Positions 20,575 to 29,551 are shown, numbered from the stretch's first letter. The stretch: DNA of 64,000 nt from Phaeovulum sp. (GCF_030684035.1 NZ_JAUXPI010000045.1:52818-116817), one strand, 5' to 3'. Program-made: numbers and translations. Notes: generated by a model from the letters alone, not told the origin.

Positions 20575-20922
20575 ATGGAAATCTTGCCGAAAGAGCTTCT
20601 GACCAAGCTGCGCGCGGCGCAGGACAAAGCCGAGCGTCGGCGTTCGCGGTTGCGGGTGGTGGCGGGCGGGCAGAGCTATACGGTTCTGCGGCGCTGGAAA
20701 GGCGGGCTGGCGCTTGACGCCGCGCAGGTTTCACAACTGCGCGGGCTGGTCGCCCTGCACGATGGTGGCCGCCATCTGGCAACCTGCCTGATCGTCGCCT
20801 CGGCGGTCGAGGACGGCGAGTTGATCTGCTCGATCAAAAGCGAAATCGCGGTGCGCGACCGTGCCGCGCTTGATTTCGTGCGCGACGAGGCGGCACCCGT
20901 GGGCTACCTGCCGCGCGCCTGA
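20575..20922 (+). CDS. Conserved hypothetical protein, 115 residues
   Basis: I do not recognise a family. The protein is small and soluble. It starts with an amphipathic, basic helix (LPKELLTKLRAAQDKAERRRSR), then a mixed alpha/beta part ending in VGYLPRA. A GGAG ribosome site precedes the ATG. It is divergent from the transglycosylase gene and its stop lies 3 bases from the stop of the convergent patB-like gene. Confidence 0.7.
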   Translation: MEILPKELLTKLRAAQDKAERRRSRLRVVAGGQSYTVLRRWKGGLALDAAQVSQLRGLVALHDGGRHLATCLIVASAVEDGELICSIKSEIAVRDRAALDFVRDEAAPVGYLPRA

Positions 20923-20925
20923 AAA

Positions 20926-22110
20926 TTATTGCAGATCGGCAAAGGCCGCCTGCAACCGCGCTACAGCTTCGGACACCAGCTTGCGCGGCGTGGCCAAGTT
21001 GAAACGCAGAAAGCTCTCGCCGCCCCGTCCGAAGCTCGGCCCGTGGTTGGCGGCGATCCGCGCCAGCTTTTCGACGCGCCGGGTGAATTCGTCCACCTCC
21101 ATGCCGGTGCCGGAAAAATCGACCCAGGCGAGATAGGTGGCTTCCAGCGGCATCGAGCGCAGGCCGGGAATGGCGTTCACGCCAGCGTCGAACAGTTGGC
21201 GGTTGCCATCGAGATAAAGCCTCAGCGCATCGAGCCAGGCGGCACCTTCGGGCGAATAGGCGGCGGTAGCCATGGCCATGCCGAAGGAATTCGGCGAAAT
21301 GCCAAGTGCGGCCATCCGCGCGGCAAAGCGGGCGCGAAGCCCGGGGTCGGCGATGATGACATTGCCGATATGGGCACCGGCGATGTTGAAGGTCTTGGTG
21401 GTGGCGCTCAGCGTGACCAGCCGCGGGGCAATTTCCGGCGCGGCCAAGGCCATGACCGTGTGGTGCTGGCCGGGCATCAGCAGATCGTGGTGGATCTCGT
21501 CGGAGACCAGCACAAGGTCGTGGCGGGTGCAGAACTCGGCGACGCCACGCAGTTCCTCGACCGACCAGACCCGGCCGCCGGGATTATGCGGCGAGCAGAG
21601 GATGAGCATCTTTTCGCGCCCGGTCATCTGCGCATCCCAGGTAGCAAAATCCAATTCGTAACGGTTGCCGACCAGCGCCAGCGGGCATTCGACCACCTCG
21701 CGCCCGGCGGCGCGGATGACCCGGGCGAAGGCGTGATAGACCGGGGTCATCAGCACCACACTGTCGCCCGGTGCGCTGAAGGCATCAACCGCGATCGCGG
21801 TGCCGTTGACCAGGCCGTGGGTGGTAAAGACCCAGTCCGTTTCCACCGCCCAGCCATGGCGGTTCTGCATCCACCAGCGGATTGCGGCGTGATAGGCGGC
21901 GGCATCGCCAAAGTAGCCATAGATGCCATGCGCCAGCATCGATTCGAGCGCTTGTTGCACCGCCTGCGGCGGGCGAAAATCCATGTCGGCCACCCACATC
22001 GAAATGCCATCGGCGGCGGGCACGCCGAAGATCGGCTCCATTCCATCCCATTTCACCGAATGGGTGCCGAAACGGTTGATGACTTCGTCAAAGTCGGGGG
22101 TCTGGCGCAT
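20926..22110 (-). CDS. patB: MalY/PatB-type PLP aminotransferase (probable cystathionine beta-lyase)
   Basis: The 394-residue product matches the MalY/PatB group of fold-type I PLP enzymes. Motifs: SVKWDG at the N-terminus, MWVADMDF, GIYGYFG, SPHNPGGRVW, SDEIHHDLL and the PLP lysine in SATTKTFNIAG. This group mainly carries out C-S bond cleavage of cystathionine or cysteine conjugates, though some members are transaminases. The ATG at 22110 follows AAGGAACC. It is divergent from the def cluster. Confidence 0.88.
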   Translation of the reverse strand: MRQTPDFDEVINRFGTHSVKWDGMEPIFGVPAADGISMWVADMDFRPPQAVQQALESMLAHGIYGYFGDAAAYHAAIRWWMQNRHGWAVETDWVFTTHGLVNGTAIAVDAFSAPGDSVVLMTPVYHAFARVIRAAGREVVECPLALVGNRYELDFATWDAQMTGREKMLILCSPHNPGGRVWSVEELRGVAEFCTRHDLVLVSDEIHHDLLMPGQHHTVMALAAPEIAPRLVTLSATTKTFNIAGAHIGNVIIADPGLRARFAARMAALGISPNSFGMAMATAAYSPEGAAWLDALRLYLDGNRQLFDAGVNAIPGLRSMPLEATYLAWVDFSGTGMEVDEFTRRVEKLARIAANHGPSFGRGGESFLRFNLATPRKLVSEAVARLQAAFADLQ

Positions 22111-22237
22111 CCGGGGTTCCTTGCAGCGGGGGCTTTCGGTTTTTGGGTTATATCGGCTGTGACGGCGGCGGCAAATGCCGATTGCGCGGCACTTCCTGGC
22201 ATTGCAAGGCCGCACAGCTTCGCCTAAATCAGCGGCC

Positions 22238-22765
22238 ATGACCCTGCGCCCGATCCTGATTCATCCCGACCCGCGGCTGAAAAAGCTGTGCGACCCCGTG
22301 GCGGCAATTGACCGCGACCTGCGCAGGCTGGCCGATGACATGCTGGCGACCATGTATGAGGCCCCCGGCATCGGCCTTGCCGCGCCGCAGGTAGGGGTGC
22401 TCCGTCGGCTTTTCGTGATGGATTGCATCAAGGATCACGCTGCGGCACCGCAGCCCATGGTGCTGATCAACCCCGAGGTCACCTGGGTTTCCGAAGCTAC
22501 GCGGACCTATGAGGAGGGGTGCCTTTCGGTGCCCGAGCAGTTTGCCGATGTCACCCGCCCCGCCGAGGTGCGGATGCGCTGGACCACGCTTGAGGGCAAG
22601 GTCGTGGAGGAGCAGTTCGACGGGCTTTGGGCGACCTGCGCGCAGCATGAATTCGACCATCTGAACGGCAAGTTGTTCCTTGACTACCTCGGTCCGCTCA
22701 AGCGCCAGATGATCACCCGCAAAATGGAAAAGCTGAAGCGCGAACGCGCCCGCGAGACGTTTTGA
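22238..22765 (+). CDS. def: Peptide deformylase (first of three)
   Basis: It removes the formyl group from nascent N-formyl-Met. The 175-residue product has every active-site motif: GIGLAAPQ (Gln51), EGCLSVP (metal ligand Cys95) and HEFDH (His137, Glu138, His141). It is expected to be the main housekeeping enzyme. ATG 22238 starts the gene. Two further def-like genes follow with overlapping stop/start codons, then fmt, which installs the formyl group. Confidence 0.96.
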   Translation: MTLRPILIHPDPRLKKLCDPVAAIDRDLRRLADDMLATMYEAPGIGLAAPQVGVLRRLFVMDCIKDHAAAPQPMVLINPEVTWVSEATRTYEEGCLSVPEQFADVTRPAEVRMRWTTLEGKVVEEQFDGLWATCAQHEFDHLNGKLFLDYLGPLKRQMITRKMEKLKRERARETF

Positions 22766-23256
22766 GCCTGCTTCCCATCCTCGAATGGCCCGACCCTCGG
22801 CTGGCGCAAGCCTGTGCGCCGGTAGCCGAGGTGACGCCAGGGCTGCGCGCGCTCGCCGCCGACATGCTGGAGACGATGTATGCTGCCCCCGGCCGTGGCC
22901 TCGCCGGGCCGCAGGTCGGGGCGATGCTGCGCATCTTCGTGATGGATGTGACCTGGAAAGAGGGGCGACCCGACCCGCAGGTGATCCTCAACCCGGTGAT
23001 CGAGCCGCTGGGCGATGCAGTCTGCACCCGCGCCGAGGGGTGTCTGTCGATCCCCGGCATCTTGACCGATATCACCCGCCCGGCCCGGGTGCGGATGCGC
23101 TGGAGCGATCTGGAAGGCGTGGCACATGAGGCAGTGCTGGAGGATTTTGCTGCCGCCTGTGTGCAGCACGAGACCGACCACCTCGACGGCGTCGTGACGC
23201 TGATGCGGCTTGCCCCCGAGGCGCGGGCGCGGTCCGAGGCGGAGTATCGCGGGTGA
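22762..23256 (+). CDS. Peptide deformylase paralogue (second of three)
   Basis: The 164-residue product keeps all catalytic residues: Gln51 in GRGLAGPQ (usual A replaced by G), Cys94 in EGCLSIP, and H136-E137-x-x-H140 in HETDH. Compared with the first copy it lacks the basic C-terminal helix. No upstream ATG exists, and a TTG overlapping the previous stop (TTGA) gives the correct N-terminus, so translation is probably coupled and weak. Activity is plausible; whether it acts on ordinary nascent chains is unknown. Confidence 0.88.
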   Translation: MSLLPILEWPDPRLAQACAPVAEVTPGLRALAADMLETMYAAPGRGLAGPQVGAMLRIFVMDVTWKEGRPDPQVILNPVIEPLGDAVCTRAEGCLSIPGILTDITRPARVRMRWSDLEGVAHEAVLEDFAAACVQHETDHLDGVVTLMRLAPEARARSEAEYRG

Positions 23257-23753
23257 GCGTGCGCGCCTGCCTGCCCTATGCCGACCGCCGCCTGCACCAG
23301 CCCGCCGCCCCGGTTGCCGCGATCACCGAAACCGTGCGGATGATCTGGGATGACATGATCGAGACCATGGAGGCGATGCCGGGCGTTGGCCTCGCAGCGC
23401 CGCAGATCGGCATCTTGCTGCGGCTGGTGGTGGTGGATGCTTCCGAGCGGCGCGGGCAGGCGGTGCGGATGGCCAACCCCGAGGTGCTGCATGCCTCGGC
23501 GCAGCTGCGCAGCCATGACGAGGCGAGCCCCAACCTGCCCGACGTTTCGGCACGGGTCGAGCGGCCGCGCGCGGTGACGGTGCGGTTCCTCAATGCCGCG
23601 GGCGAGGTGGAAGATCGCGATTTCGTCGGCCTCTGGGCGACTTCGGCGCAACACCAGATCGACCATCTGGATGGAAAGCTTTATGTAGATCACCTGAGCC
23701 CGCTGCGGCGCAAGATGCTGGTGGCGAAGTCGGCGAAACTGGCGCGTGGTTAG
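23253..23753 (+). CDS. Degenerate peptide deformylase-like protein (third of three)
   Basis: The 166-residue product aligns without gaps to the other two in most regions and keeps GVGLAAPQ (Gln51). However, the EGCLS motif reads E-A-S-P-N-L-P, so the metal-binding Cys is Ser92, and HExxH reads H-Q-I-D-H, so the catalytic Glu is Gln135. Both His ligands remain. By family knowledge such a protein should lack ordinary deformylase activity. The frame is intact and the fold-determining segments are kept, so it is not obviously a pseudogene. It starts with a GTG overlapping the second copy's stop (GTGA). Confidence 0.88.
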   Translation: MSVRACLPYADRRLHQPAAPVAAITETVRMIWDDMIETMEAMPGVGLAAPQIGILLRLVVVDASERRGQAVRMANPEVLHASAQLRSHDEASPNLPDVSARVERPRAVTVRFLNAAGEVEDRDFVGLWATSAQHQIDHLDGKLYVDHLSPLRRKMLVAKSAKLARG

Positions 23754-23772
23754 CGCCTGCGGCGCGCGCGCA

Positions 23773-23839
23773 AGGGGGGCCAGCCCCCCTCGGCCCGTGC
23801 CGGGCCTCACCCCCCGGGGTATTTTGGCGATGAAGATGG
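23773..23839 (+). repeat. GGTATTT-type intergenic element, copy 4
   Basis: GGGGGGCCAGCCCCCC hairpin, a GGCCCGTGCCGGGCC stem, then CCCCCCGGGGTATTTTGGCG and a GAAGATGG tail. It separates the third def-like gene from fmt and reads toward fmt. Confidence 0.75.
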
Positions 23840-23900
23840 GGCTTGAGTTCCGCCTGCGGCGCATGGCGAAATGGACCGGGCCGCTGACAGGGGAAAACGG

Positions 23901-24797
23901 ATGAAGATCGTGTTCATGGGGACGCCGGAATTTTCGGTGCCGGTGCTGGAGGCTGTGGCGGCGCGCCATGAGGTGGTTGCGGTCTATTGCCAGCCGCCGC
24001 GGCCTGCCGGGCGCGGCAAGGCACCGCGCTCCGCGCCGGTGCAACTGCGGGCCGAAGCTCTGGGTCTGGCGGTGCGGCATCCCGCCAGCCTGAAAGGTGC
24101 CGCAGAGCAGGTGGAGTTCGCGGCGTTCGGTGCCGATGTTGCGGTGGTGGTGGCTTATGGGCTGATCTTGCCGCGCGCGCTGCTGGAGGCACCGAAGTTC
24201 GGCTGTCTCAATATCCACGCCTCGCTGTTGCCGCGCTGGCGCGGGGCGGCACCGGTGCAACGCGCGATCATGGCGGGCGACGCCGAAACCGGGATCTGCA
24301 TCATGCAGATGGAGGCGGGGCTGGATACCGGGCCGGTGCTGCTGCGCGAGGCAGTGGTGATCGGTGCCGAAGAGACAAGTGGCGAGCTGCATCAGCGGCT
24401 TTCGGCGCTCGGGGCGCGGCTGATCGTCGATGCGCTGGCGCATCTGCCCGATCTGGCAGCGGTGGCGCAGCCTGCCGAAGGGGTGAGCTATGCTGCCAAG
24501 ATCGACAAGGCCGAGGCGCGGATCGACTGGACGCGGCCTGCCGAGGAAACCGCGCGCCAGATTCGCGCTCTCGCACCCTTTCCCGGCGCATGGTGCGATG
24601 TTGCCTGCGAGCGGGTGAAGATCTTGCGGGCGCGGGCGGTAGCGGGAAATGCTGCGCCGGGAAGCGTGCTTGGCGGCTTTACCGTGGCCTGCGGCGAGGC
24701 GGCGCTGGAAGTGCTGGAGGCGCAGCGCGAGGGCAGGCGGGCGATGACCGCGGCAGAGCTGCTCATGGGGCTGGAATTGCCGGAGCGGCTTGGTTGA
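23901..24797 (+). CDS. fmt: Methionyl-tRNA formyltransferase
   Basis: It formylates initiator Met-tRNA using 10-formyl-tetrahydrofolate. The 298-residue product is of normal length. The N-terminal Rossmann domain begins [17 protein letters not shown]; the loop and active-site block ([20 protein letters not shown]) holds the N-x-H motif, followed by TGICIMQME and DTGPVL. The C-terminal OB-like domain starts near residue 205. AGGGG precedes the ATG. It follows the three def-like genes, the usual def-fmt pairing. Confidence 0.96.
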   Translation: MKIVFMGTPEFSVPVLEAVAARHEVVAVYCQPPRPAGRGKAPRSAPVQLRAEALGLAVRHPASLKGAAEQVEFAAFGADVAVVVAYGLILPRALLEAPKFGCLNIHASLLPRWRGAAPVQRAIMAGDAETGICIMQMEAGLDTGPVLLREAVVIGAEETSGELHQRLSALGARLIVDALAHLPDLAAVAQPAEGVSYAAKIDKAEARIDWTRPAEETARQIRALAPFPGAWCDVACERVKILRARAVAGNAAPGSVLGGFTVACGEAALEVLEAQREGRRAMTAAELLMGLELPERLG

Positions 24798-24861
24798 GAG
24801 GGCTTGATATGCCTGCATCCGCGCCCCCATATCTGGCAAAGCTTTGCAGCGAGGCTTTGCC

Positions 24862-25101
24862 ATGCCGATCATCGCCCTCATCATCATCGGTGCCGCCGCC
24901 GGGTTGATTGCCACCCGCACCATGCGGCTTGAGACCGACCTTTTCGCCACCATCGGCATTGGCGTGCTGGGCGCTCTCTTGGGCGGTCTGGTGCTGCGTA
25001 TCTTGTTGACCATTACCGGCTGGATGGCGGGGTTCGTGGGGGCCGTGCTGGGGGCGATGGCGCTGATCTGGCTCTGGCGCAGCTACGGGCCGCGGCGCTG
25101 A
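24862..25101 (+). CDS. Small integral membrane protein, GlsB/YeaQ/YmgE-like
   Basis: A 79-residue protein made of three glycine-rich hydrophobic helices (about 1-16, 26-47 and 52-70) with a basic end. The pattern (IIIGAAAGLIA, then IGIGVLGALLGG) recalls the transglycosylase-associated YeaQ/YmgE family, whose function is not established. GAGG lies upstream of the ATG. It ends one base before the start of the next gene. Confidence 0.7.
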   Translation: MPIIALIIIGAAAGLIATRTMRLETDLFATIGIGVLGALLGGLVLRILLTITGWMAGFVGAVLGAMALIWLWRSYGPRR

Positions 25102-25102
25102 C

Positions 25103-25654
25103 ATGGCATCAATCCGCGGCATGATGGCCGCCTCGCTCGATGGGTTTGCCGCTGATGCCTCGGGCGGGGTCGGGTGGCTTGCACCCTTCGAAGCTGTCGA
25201 TTGGGGCTACGCGGGGTTCCTGGCAGAGATCGGCACCGTGGTGATGGGGCGGCGGACCTATGCACAGGCGCTGGAGCTTTCAGCCGAATGGCCCTACCCC
25301 GGCAAACGCGCGATTGTCGTGAGCCGCACCCTCAGCCAGCCGCTTGCAGGTGGGGCAGAGCTTTGGTCGGGCGGGCTGCCCGCGCTCGCCGCGCATCTGG
25401 GTGCCTCCGGGGGTGGCGATGTCTGGGTGGTCGGCGGGCCGATGCTGCAATCGGCGCTGATCGGCCTCGGGGCGCTGGATCGGCTGGAGCTTGCCGTGGT
25501 GCCGCGGCTTCTTGGCGCGGGGGTTCCGGCCTTTGCCAGAGGCGCGCGGCCCGGGCGGCAGCCGCGCCTTGCGGGGCTGCGGCAATTGCCGCTCGGCATG
25601 GTGATGCTCGATTACCGCTTCGGCGAACCGGGGCGGGGCGGGCGCGCCTTGTAA
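25103..25654 (+). CDS. Dihydrofolate reductase/RibD_C-domain family protein
   Basis: The 183-residue product has the RibD_C (bacterial bifunctional deaminase-reductase C-terminal) fold pattern: MMAASLDGFAA at the start, GTVVMGRRTY for NADPH binding, and VWVVGGPMLQSAL near the end. It is probably an NAD(P)H-dependent reductase; the substrate is unknown. Similarity to true DHFR is distant. Its last 43 bases overlap the 3' end of the convergent TRIC-family gene. Confidence 0.82.
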   Translation: MASIRGMMAASLDGFAADASGGVGWLAPFEAVDWGYAGFLAEIGTVVMGRRTYAQALELSAEWPYPGKRAIVVSRTLSQPLAGGAELWSGGLPALAAHLGASGGGDVWVVGGPMLQSALIGLGALDRLELAVVPRLLGAGVPAFARGARPGRQPRLAGLRQLPLGMVMLDYRFGEPGRGGRAL

Positions 25655-26250
25655 TCGGGAAGCGACCAGCCAAAGGCGAGGCCGCCCGCGCGCATCGCGA
25701 AGGTCACCCCCGCGCAGGCCAGAAGCGCAGGCAGGCCGGGCCAACCGAGCGCGCCCGAAATCAGTGCTGCGGCAGCACCGCAAAACGCCGCAGTCAGGTA
25801 GAATTCACCCTTGCGCAGGATCAGCGGCACCTCGTTGCAAACCACATCGCGCATCAGGCCGCCGAAAGACCCGGTCGCCACCCCCATGATCAGCACGATT
25901 ACCGGGCCGTGGCCGAGGCCGATCGTCACCCCTACGCCCGCAGGCACCGCCACCGCCAGCGCACAGGCATCAAGCCACAGAAGCGCGCGGTAGCGGCTTT
26001 CCAGAAGATGCGCGGTAAAGAATACCGCCACCGCCGCCAATGCTGCGATGACCACGAATTCCGGGCGGGCGACCCAGAACACCGGGTCACGGCCCAAAAG
26101 CAGATCGCGCAACGTGCCGCCGCCGACTGCGGTCAGGCAGGCGATGAAGATGAAGCCCACAAGGTCAAGCTGCGCCCGGCTGGCGACCAGCGCCCCGGTC
26201 AGCGCAAAGACCAGAACAGAGGCGTATTCGAGGGCTACAAGCGGGGTCAT
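25612..26250 (-). CDS. Trimeric intracellular cation channel (UPF0126/YicG) family protein
   Basis: A 212-residue membrane protein with about seven hydrophobic helices built as a repeat. The two signature motifs, [11 protein letters not shown] and [11 protein letters not shown], occur in the first and second halves, as expected for prokaryotic TRIC channels. Members conduct monovalent cations; the physiological role in bacteria is unclear. The ATG at 26250 overlaps the rnhA stop by four bases. Confidence 0.88.
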   Translation of the reverse strand: MTPLVALEYASVLVFALTGALVASRAQLDLVGFIFIACLTAVGGGTLRDLLLGRDPVFWVARPEFVVIAALAAVAVFFTAHLLESRYRALLWLDACALAVAVPAGVGVTIGLGHGPVIVLIMGVATGSFGGLMRDVVCNEVPLILRKGEFYLTAAFCGAAAALISGALGWPGLPALLACAGVTFAMRAGGLAFGWSLPDYKARPPRPGSPKR

Positions 26251-26708
26251 GCCACGCGGCCCTTGTAGGGGGCCATTCCGGCGCGCGCCAATTCGTCGGC
26301 GCGTTCGTTCTCGGGGTGCCCGGCGTGACCCTTGATCCACATCCAGTTCACCTTGTGGCGGGCTTGCGCGGCATCGAGCCGCTGCCAGAGATCGACATTC
26401 TTCACCGGTTTGCGATCGGCGGTTTTCCAGCCGTTCCTTTTCCAGCCGGCCATCCAGGTGGTGATGCCGTTCTTCACATAGGCCGAATCGGTTGTAAGGG
26501 TGATTTCGCTGGCGCGCGCCAGCACCTCCAGCGCCGCTATCGCCGCCATCAGTTCCATCCGGTTGTTGGTGGTCATCGCCTCGCCGCCCGAAAGCGTGCG
26601 TTCCTTGCGCACCGTGCCGCCGTCGAGCGCGCGGACCAGCACCCCCCAGCCCCCCGGTCCGGGGTTGCCGCTGCAGGCGCCGTCGGTCCAGGCAAAAAGC
26701 TCGGTCAT
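26247..26708 (-). CDS. rnhA: Ribonuclease HI
   Basis: It degrades the RNA strand of RNA-DNA hybrids. The 153-residue product carries all catalytic carboxylates: Asp in [12 protein letters not shown], Glu in MELMAAI, Asp in TTDSAYV and Asp in ENERADELA, plus the basic protrusion [17 protein letters not shown]. It is followed by the TRIC gene with an ATGA overlap, and preceded by repeat copy 5 and the lysE-family gene. Confidence 0.96.
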   Translation of the reverse strand: MTELFAWTDGACSGNPGPGGWGVLVRALDGGTVRKERTLSGGEAMTTNNRMELMAAIAALEVLARASEITLTTDSAYVKNGITTWMAGWKRNGWKTADRKPVKNVDLWQRLDAAQARHKVNWMWIKGHAGHPENERADELARAGMAPYKGRVA

Positions 26709-26710
26709 GG

Positions 26711-26763
26711 GTTCTTCAACGTGTAAATACCCTCGGGGGGTGCGGGGGGCAGAAGGCCCCCCG
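26711..26763 (-). repeat. GGTATTT-type intergenic element, copy 5
   Basis: Minus-strand order: GGGGGGCC...GGCCCCCC-like hairpin, CCCCCCGAGGGTATTTACACG, then GAAGAACCC directly before the rnhA ATG. It lies within the leftward operon, between the LysE-family gene and rnhA, and so close to rnhA that it forms its leader. Confidence 0.7.
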
Positions 26764-26768
26764 CCTGC

Positions 26769-27371
26769 TCAGGCGTGCTCGAGTGCAAGGCGCACCCCCA
26801 GCGCGGCGAACGAGGCGGCGAAGGCGCGGCGCAGCCATGCCATGACCTGCGGGCGGCTGAGCACCGTTTGCCTTCCCGTTGCGGCAAGCGCGGCGTAGCC
26901 CACGAAGGTCGCGAAGGTCAGCGCGGCAAATGCCGCCCCGAGTTCGGCCATCACCATCGGCCCATCGGTCGGTGCCATGAACTGCGGCAGGAAGGCGATG
27001 AAGAACATCGGCAGCTTCGGGTTGAGTAGGTTGAGCATGATGCCGCGACCGACAAGCCGCGATATCGGCTGTGCCGCGGCGGGCTTTACCTGCAGGCCGC
27101 CGGTTCCCCGCAAGGTGCCCCAAGCCATCCACAGCAAATAGGCGACGCCCGCGTATCTGATTGCCTGAAACAGCACGGCCGAGCTGTGCAGCACTGCCGC
27201 CAGCCCGACCAGCGCCACGCCCAGATGCACCAGCGTTGCGACAGTACAGCCCAGCGCCGCCCATATTCCCGCACCCAGTCCCTGACCCAGCGCCACCGAC
27301 AGTGTGTAAACCACGCCGATCCCCGGCGCGAGACAGACGACAAGCGCCGTCAGCAGGAATTCCCAGCTCAT
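26769..27371 (-). CDS. LysE/RhtB-family amino-acid exporter
   Basis: A 200-residue inner-membrane protein with about six hydrophobic segments and the LysE/RhtB pattern: [25 protein letters not shown] at the N-terminus, [12 protein letters not shown] and [22 protein letters not shown]. Family members export basic amino acids, homoserine, threonine or related compounds; the substrate here is unknown. The ATG overlaps the ispH stop by four bases (ATGA). Confidence 0.9.
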   Translation of the reverse strand: MSWEFLLTALVVCLAPGIGVVYTLSVALGQGLGAGIWAALGCTVATLVHLGVALVGLAAVLHSSAVLFQAIRYAGVAYLLWMAWGTLRGTGGLQVKPAAAQPISRLVGRGIMLNLLNPKLPMFFIAFLPQFMAPTDGPMVMAELGAAFAALTFATFVGYAALAATGRQTVLSRPQVMAWLRRAFAASFAALGVRLALEHA

Positions 27372-28318
27372 CTTGCCTCTCTCAGTATCCGCGGCACCTT
27401 GAATTCCACATCTTCGCGCGCGGTTTCCACCAGCTCGAGCGTCACCGCAAAGCGGTTGCGGAAAGCGGCGATGACGGCATCGACCAGCACTTCGGGTGCG
27501 CTTGCTCCGGCGGTCACCCCGACCGCGCCGGGGGTGCCAAGCGCGCGCCAGTCGATATCTTCGGCCCCCTGCACCAGTTGCGCGTAGCCGCAGCCCGCAG
27601 CGCGCCCGACCTCGACCAGCCGACGCGAGTTGGACGAGTTCGGCGCGCCGATCACCAGCAGCGCATCGATCTTCGGGGCAATTTCGCGCACCGCGGCCTG
27701 GCGGTTGGTAGTGGCGTAACAGATGTCCTCCTTCGCGGGGCCGACGATGGCGGGAAACCGCGCCTGCAGCGCTGCAATCACCGCTGCCGTGTCATCGACC
27801 GAAAGCGTGGTCTGGGTGATATAGGCCAGCCGCGCCGGATCGCGCGGGGCCAGCCGCGCGACATCGGCCACGGTCTCGACCAGCAGCACCTCGCCCGCCG
27901 GCAGCTGGCCCATGGTGCCGAGCACCTCGGGGTGGCCGGCATGGCCGATCATCACCATTTTCAGGCCCTCGTCGTGGTGGCGCGCCGCTTCGGCATGGAC
28001 CTTGGAAACCAGCGGGCAGGTGGCATCGACAAAGACCATGCCGCGCGCCGCCGCCGTTGCGGGCACCGATTTCGGCACGCCATGCGCCGAAAAGATCACC
28101 GGGCGGTCGGCGGGCACATCGTCAAGCTCCTCGACGAACACCGCGCCCTTGGCGCGCAGGCCATCGACCACAAAGCGGTTGTGCACGATTTCGTGGCGGA
28201 CATAGACTGGTGCGCCCCATTTCTGCAACGCAAGTTCGACGATCTTCACGGCGCGGTCCACGCCCGCGCAAAAGCCGCGCGGCGCAGCGAGGTACAGGGT
28301 CAGTGGCGGCTTCGGCAT
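27368..28318 (-). CDS. ispH: 4-hydroxy-3-methylbut-2-enyl diphosphate reductase
   Basis: The last enzyme of the MEP isoprenoid pathway, making IPP and DMAPP. The 316-residue product has the three 4Fe-4S cysteines: Cys17 ([11 protein letters not shown]), Cys101 (DATCPLV) and Cys200 ([11 protein letters not shown]). It also has [20 protein letters not shown] and the SNSRRLVEV motif. It heads the leftward group ispH-lysE-rnhA-TRIC. A two-hairpin repeat lies about 60 bases upstream. Confidence 0.96.
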   Translation of the reverse strand: MPKPPLTLYLAAPRGFCAGVDRAVKIVELALQKWGAPVYVRHEIVHNRFVVDGLRAKGAVFVEELDDVPADRPVIFSAHGVPKSVPATAAARGMVFVDATCPLVSKVHAEAARHHDEGLKMVMIGHAGHPEVLGTMGQLPAGEVLLVETVADVARLAPRDPARLAYITQTTLSVDDTAAVIAALQARFPAIVGPAKEDICYATTNRQAAVREIAPKIDALLVIGAPNSSNSRRLVEVGRAAGCGYAQLVQGAEDIDWRALGTPGAVGVTAGASAPEVLVDAVIAAFRNRFAVTLELVETAREDVEFKVPRILREAR

Positions 28319-28379
28319 TGGCGGGTCCGGGCTCTTGGTGCCGTCCAGAGGTAAGGCGGGGCGTGCGCGAGGTCCAGCC

Positions 28380-28485
28380 CTAGAGTATGACTGGCGCAGA
28401 TAGAAGCGCCTGACAGACTCCAGCTTGCTGGTTTGCGTCTGTCTTGCGACAAAACCGGTGGCCGCTTTTGCCGGACAGGCTCTAG
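28380..28485 (+). repeat. Two-hairpin element of about 107 bp, copy 1
   Basis: CTAGAG...CTCTAG-bounded element made of two successive hairpins: an imperfect 18-bp inverted repeat with the loop AGATAGAA, then CTGTCTTGCGACAAAACCGG paired with CTTTTGCCGGACAG. By hand alignment it is about 85 % identical to copy 2 at 33571. Its right end supplies the stop codon of the YqaA-like gene. Confidence 0.75.
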
Positions 28486-28928
28486 GCGGAAAAGCCCATT
28501 GCCTGCGCCGTCAACCAGCCGACAACCGCATAGCGGCCGGTCTTGGCGAAAGTCACGAACAGCGCAAACAGCCAGATCGGCGTGCGCAACACCCCGGCGA
28601 CCAGCGTTGCCAGATCGCCCCCGGGTGCCCAGCTCAACAGCAGCACCCAGACCCCCCAGCGCGCAAACCACGCCTCGGCGCGCGCCATCTGCGCGGCAGA
28701 TGCCGGGAACCAGCGCCGGTTGCGCCAGCGGCTTGCGCCGCGCCCCAGCCCGTAGGTGATGAAAGCACCAAGCGTGTTTCCCGCCCCCGCGATCAGCACC
28801 AGCAGCCAGATCGGCCCGACGCCAGAAAGTTGCAGGCCGACAAACACCACTTCGGATTGAAACGGCACCGGCGATGCCGCCAGCATCGCCAGAAGGAACA
28901 GACCTGCAAGGGCAGCGGTGGCTTCCAT
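28482..28928 (-). CDS. YqaA/DedA-like (SNARE-associated) membrane protein
   Basis: A 148-residue membrane protein with about four hydrophobic segments; the [14 protein letters not shown] start and the [18 protein letters not shown] block are typical of the YqaA branch of the DedA superfamily, which is linked to membrane homeostasis and lipid transport. The start at 28928 fits the family; an upstream ATG at 28982, overlapping the NYN gene's stop, adds an unrelated 18-residue tail. The stop codon TAG lies inside the terminal CTCTAG of the two-hairpin element, so the extreme C-terminus may be set by that element. Confidence 0.8.
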   Translation of the reverse strand: MEATAALAGLFLLAMLAASPVPFQSEVVFVGLQLSGVGPIWLLVLIAGAGNTLGAFITYGLGRGASRWRNRRWFPASAAQMARAEAWFARWGVWVLLLSWAPGGDLATLVAGVLRTPIWLFALFVTFAKTGRYAVVGWLTAQAMGFSA

Positions 28929-28978
28929 GCCGCCAGTTGACGCAAAGCCGCGGAGGGCGCAAGCGCCCTCCGCTTCGC

Positions 28979-29551
28979 TCATACCTCTGAGGGCGTTTCC
29001 TCATCGCGGTCGAGCCGGGGCTCGCGCGGTGGCCGCCCGATCACGTCGCGCAGCGCGTCAAGTTCGATGAAATTGTCGGCCTGACGGCGCAGCTCATCGG
29101 CGATCATTGGCGGCTGGCTGCGGATTGTCGAGACCACCGAGACCCGCACCCCCTGCCTTTGCAGGCTTTCCACCAGCGGGCGAAAATCACCATCGCCGGA
29201 AAACAGCACGGCATGGTCAAGCCGGGGCGCAAGCTCCATCGCATCGACGGCAAGCTCGATGTCCATGTTGCCCTTGACCTTTCGCCGGCCCATGCTGTCG
29301 GTATATTCCTTGGCCGGTTTGGTGACCATCGCGTAGCCATTGTAGTTCAGCCAATCGACCAGCGGACGGATTGGCGAGTATTCCTCGTTTTCCAGAAGCG
29401 CGGTGTAGTAGAAAGCCCGCAGAAGTTTGCCCCTCCGCTCGAATTCCTGACGCAGCAGTTTGTAATCGATGTCAAACCCAAGCGCCTTTGCGGCGGCGTA
29501 GAGATTCGAGCCGTCGATGAACAGCGCCAGCCGTTCGTCCTTGTAAAACAT
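28979..29551 (-). CDS. NYN-domain (LabA-like) putative ribonuclease
   Basis: The 190-residue product is a NYN/PIN-like domain. The acidic residues expected for metal binding are seen in ALFIDGSNLY, MDIELAVDAMEL and FSGDGDF. By family knowledge it is probably an RNA-cleaving or RNA-binding protein; the target is unknown. The acidic C-terminus (LDRDEETPSEV) is likely disordered. The start at 29551 follows AGGGAATGAG. It precedes the YqaA-like gene by 50 bases and is divergent from folK. Confidence 0.85.
   Translation of the reverse strand: MFYKDERLALFIDGSNLYAAAKALGFDIDYKLLRQEFERRGKLLRAFYYTALLENEEYSPIRPLVDWLNYNGYAMVTKPAKEYTDSMGRRKVKGNMDIELAVDAMELAPRLDHAVLFSGDGDFRPLVESLQRQGVRVSVVSTIRSQPPMIADELRRQADNFIELDALRDVIGRPPREPRLDRDEETPSEV

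Noticed and set aside
23253..23753. Calling the third deformylase a pseudogene
   Set aside because: The frame is intact and the fold motifs are kept; only two catalytic residues are replaced, so a pseudoenzyme fits better than decay.
22713..25013. 766-codon open frame on the minus strand across the three def-like genes and fmt
   Set aside because: It is antisense to four well-supported genes, Arg/His/Pro-rich in composition and without any domain; long antisense frames are expected at this GC content.
28319..28379. A small RNA gene next to the two-hairpin element upstream of ispH
   Set aside because: The only structured part is the repeat itself; no independent promoter or terminator could be identified.
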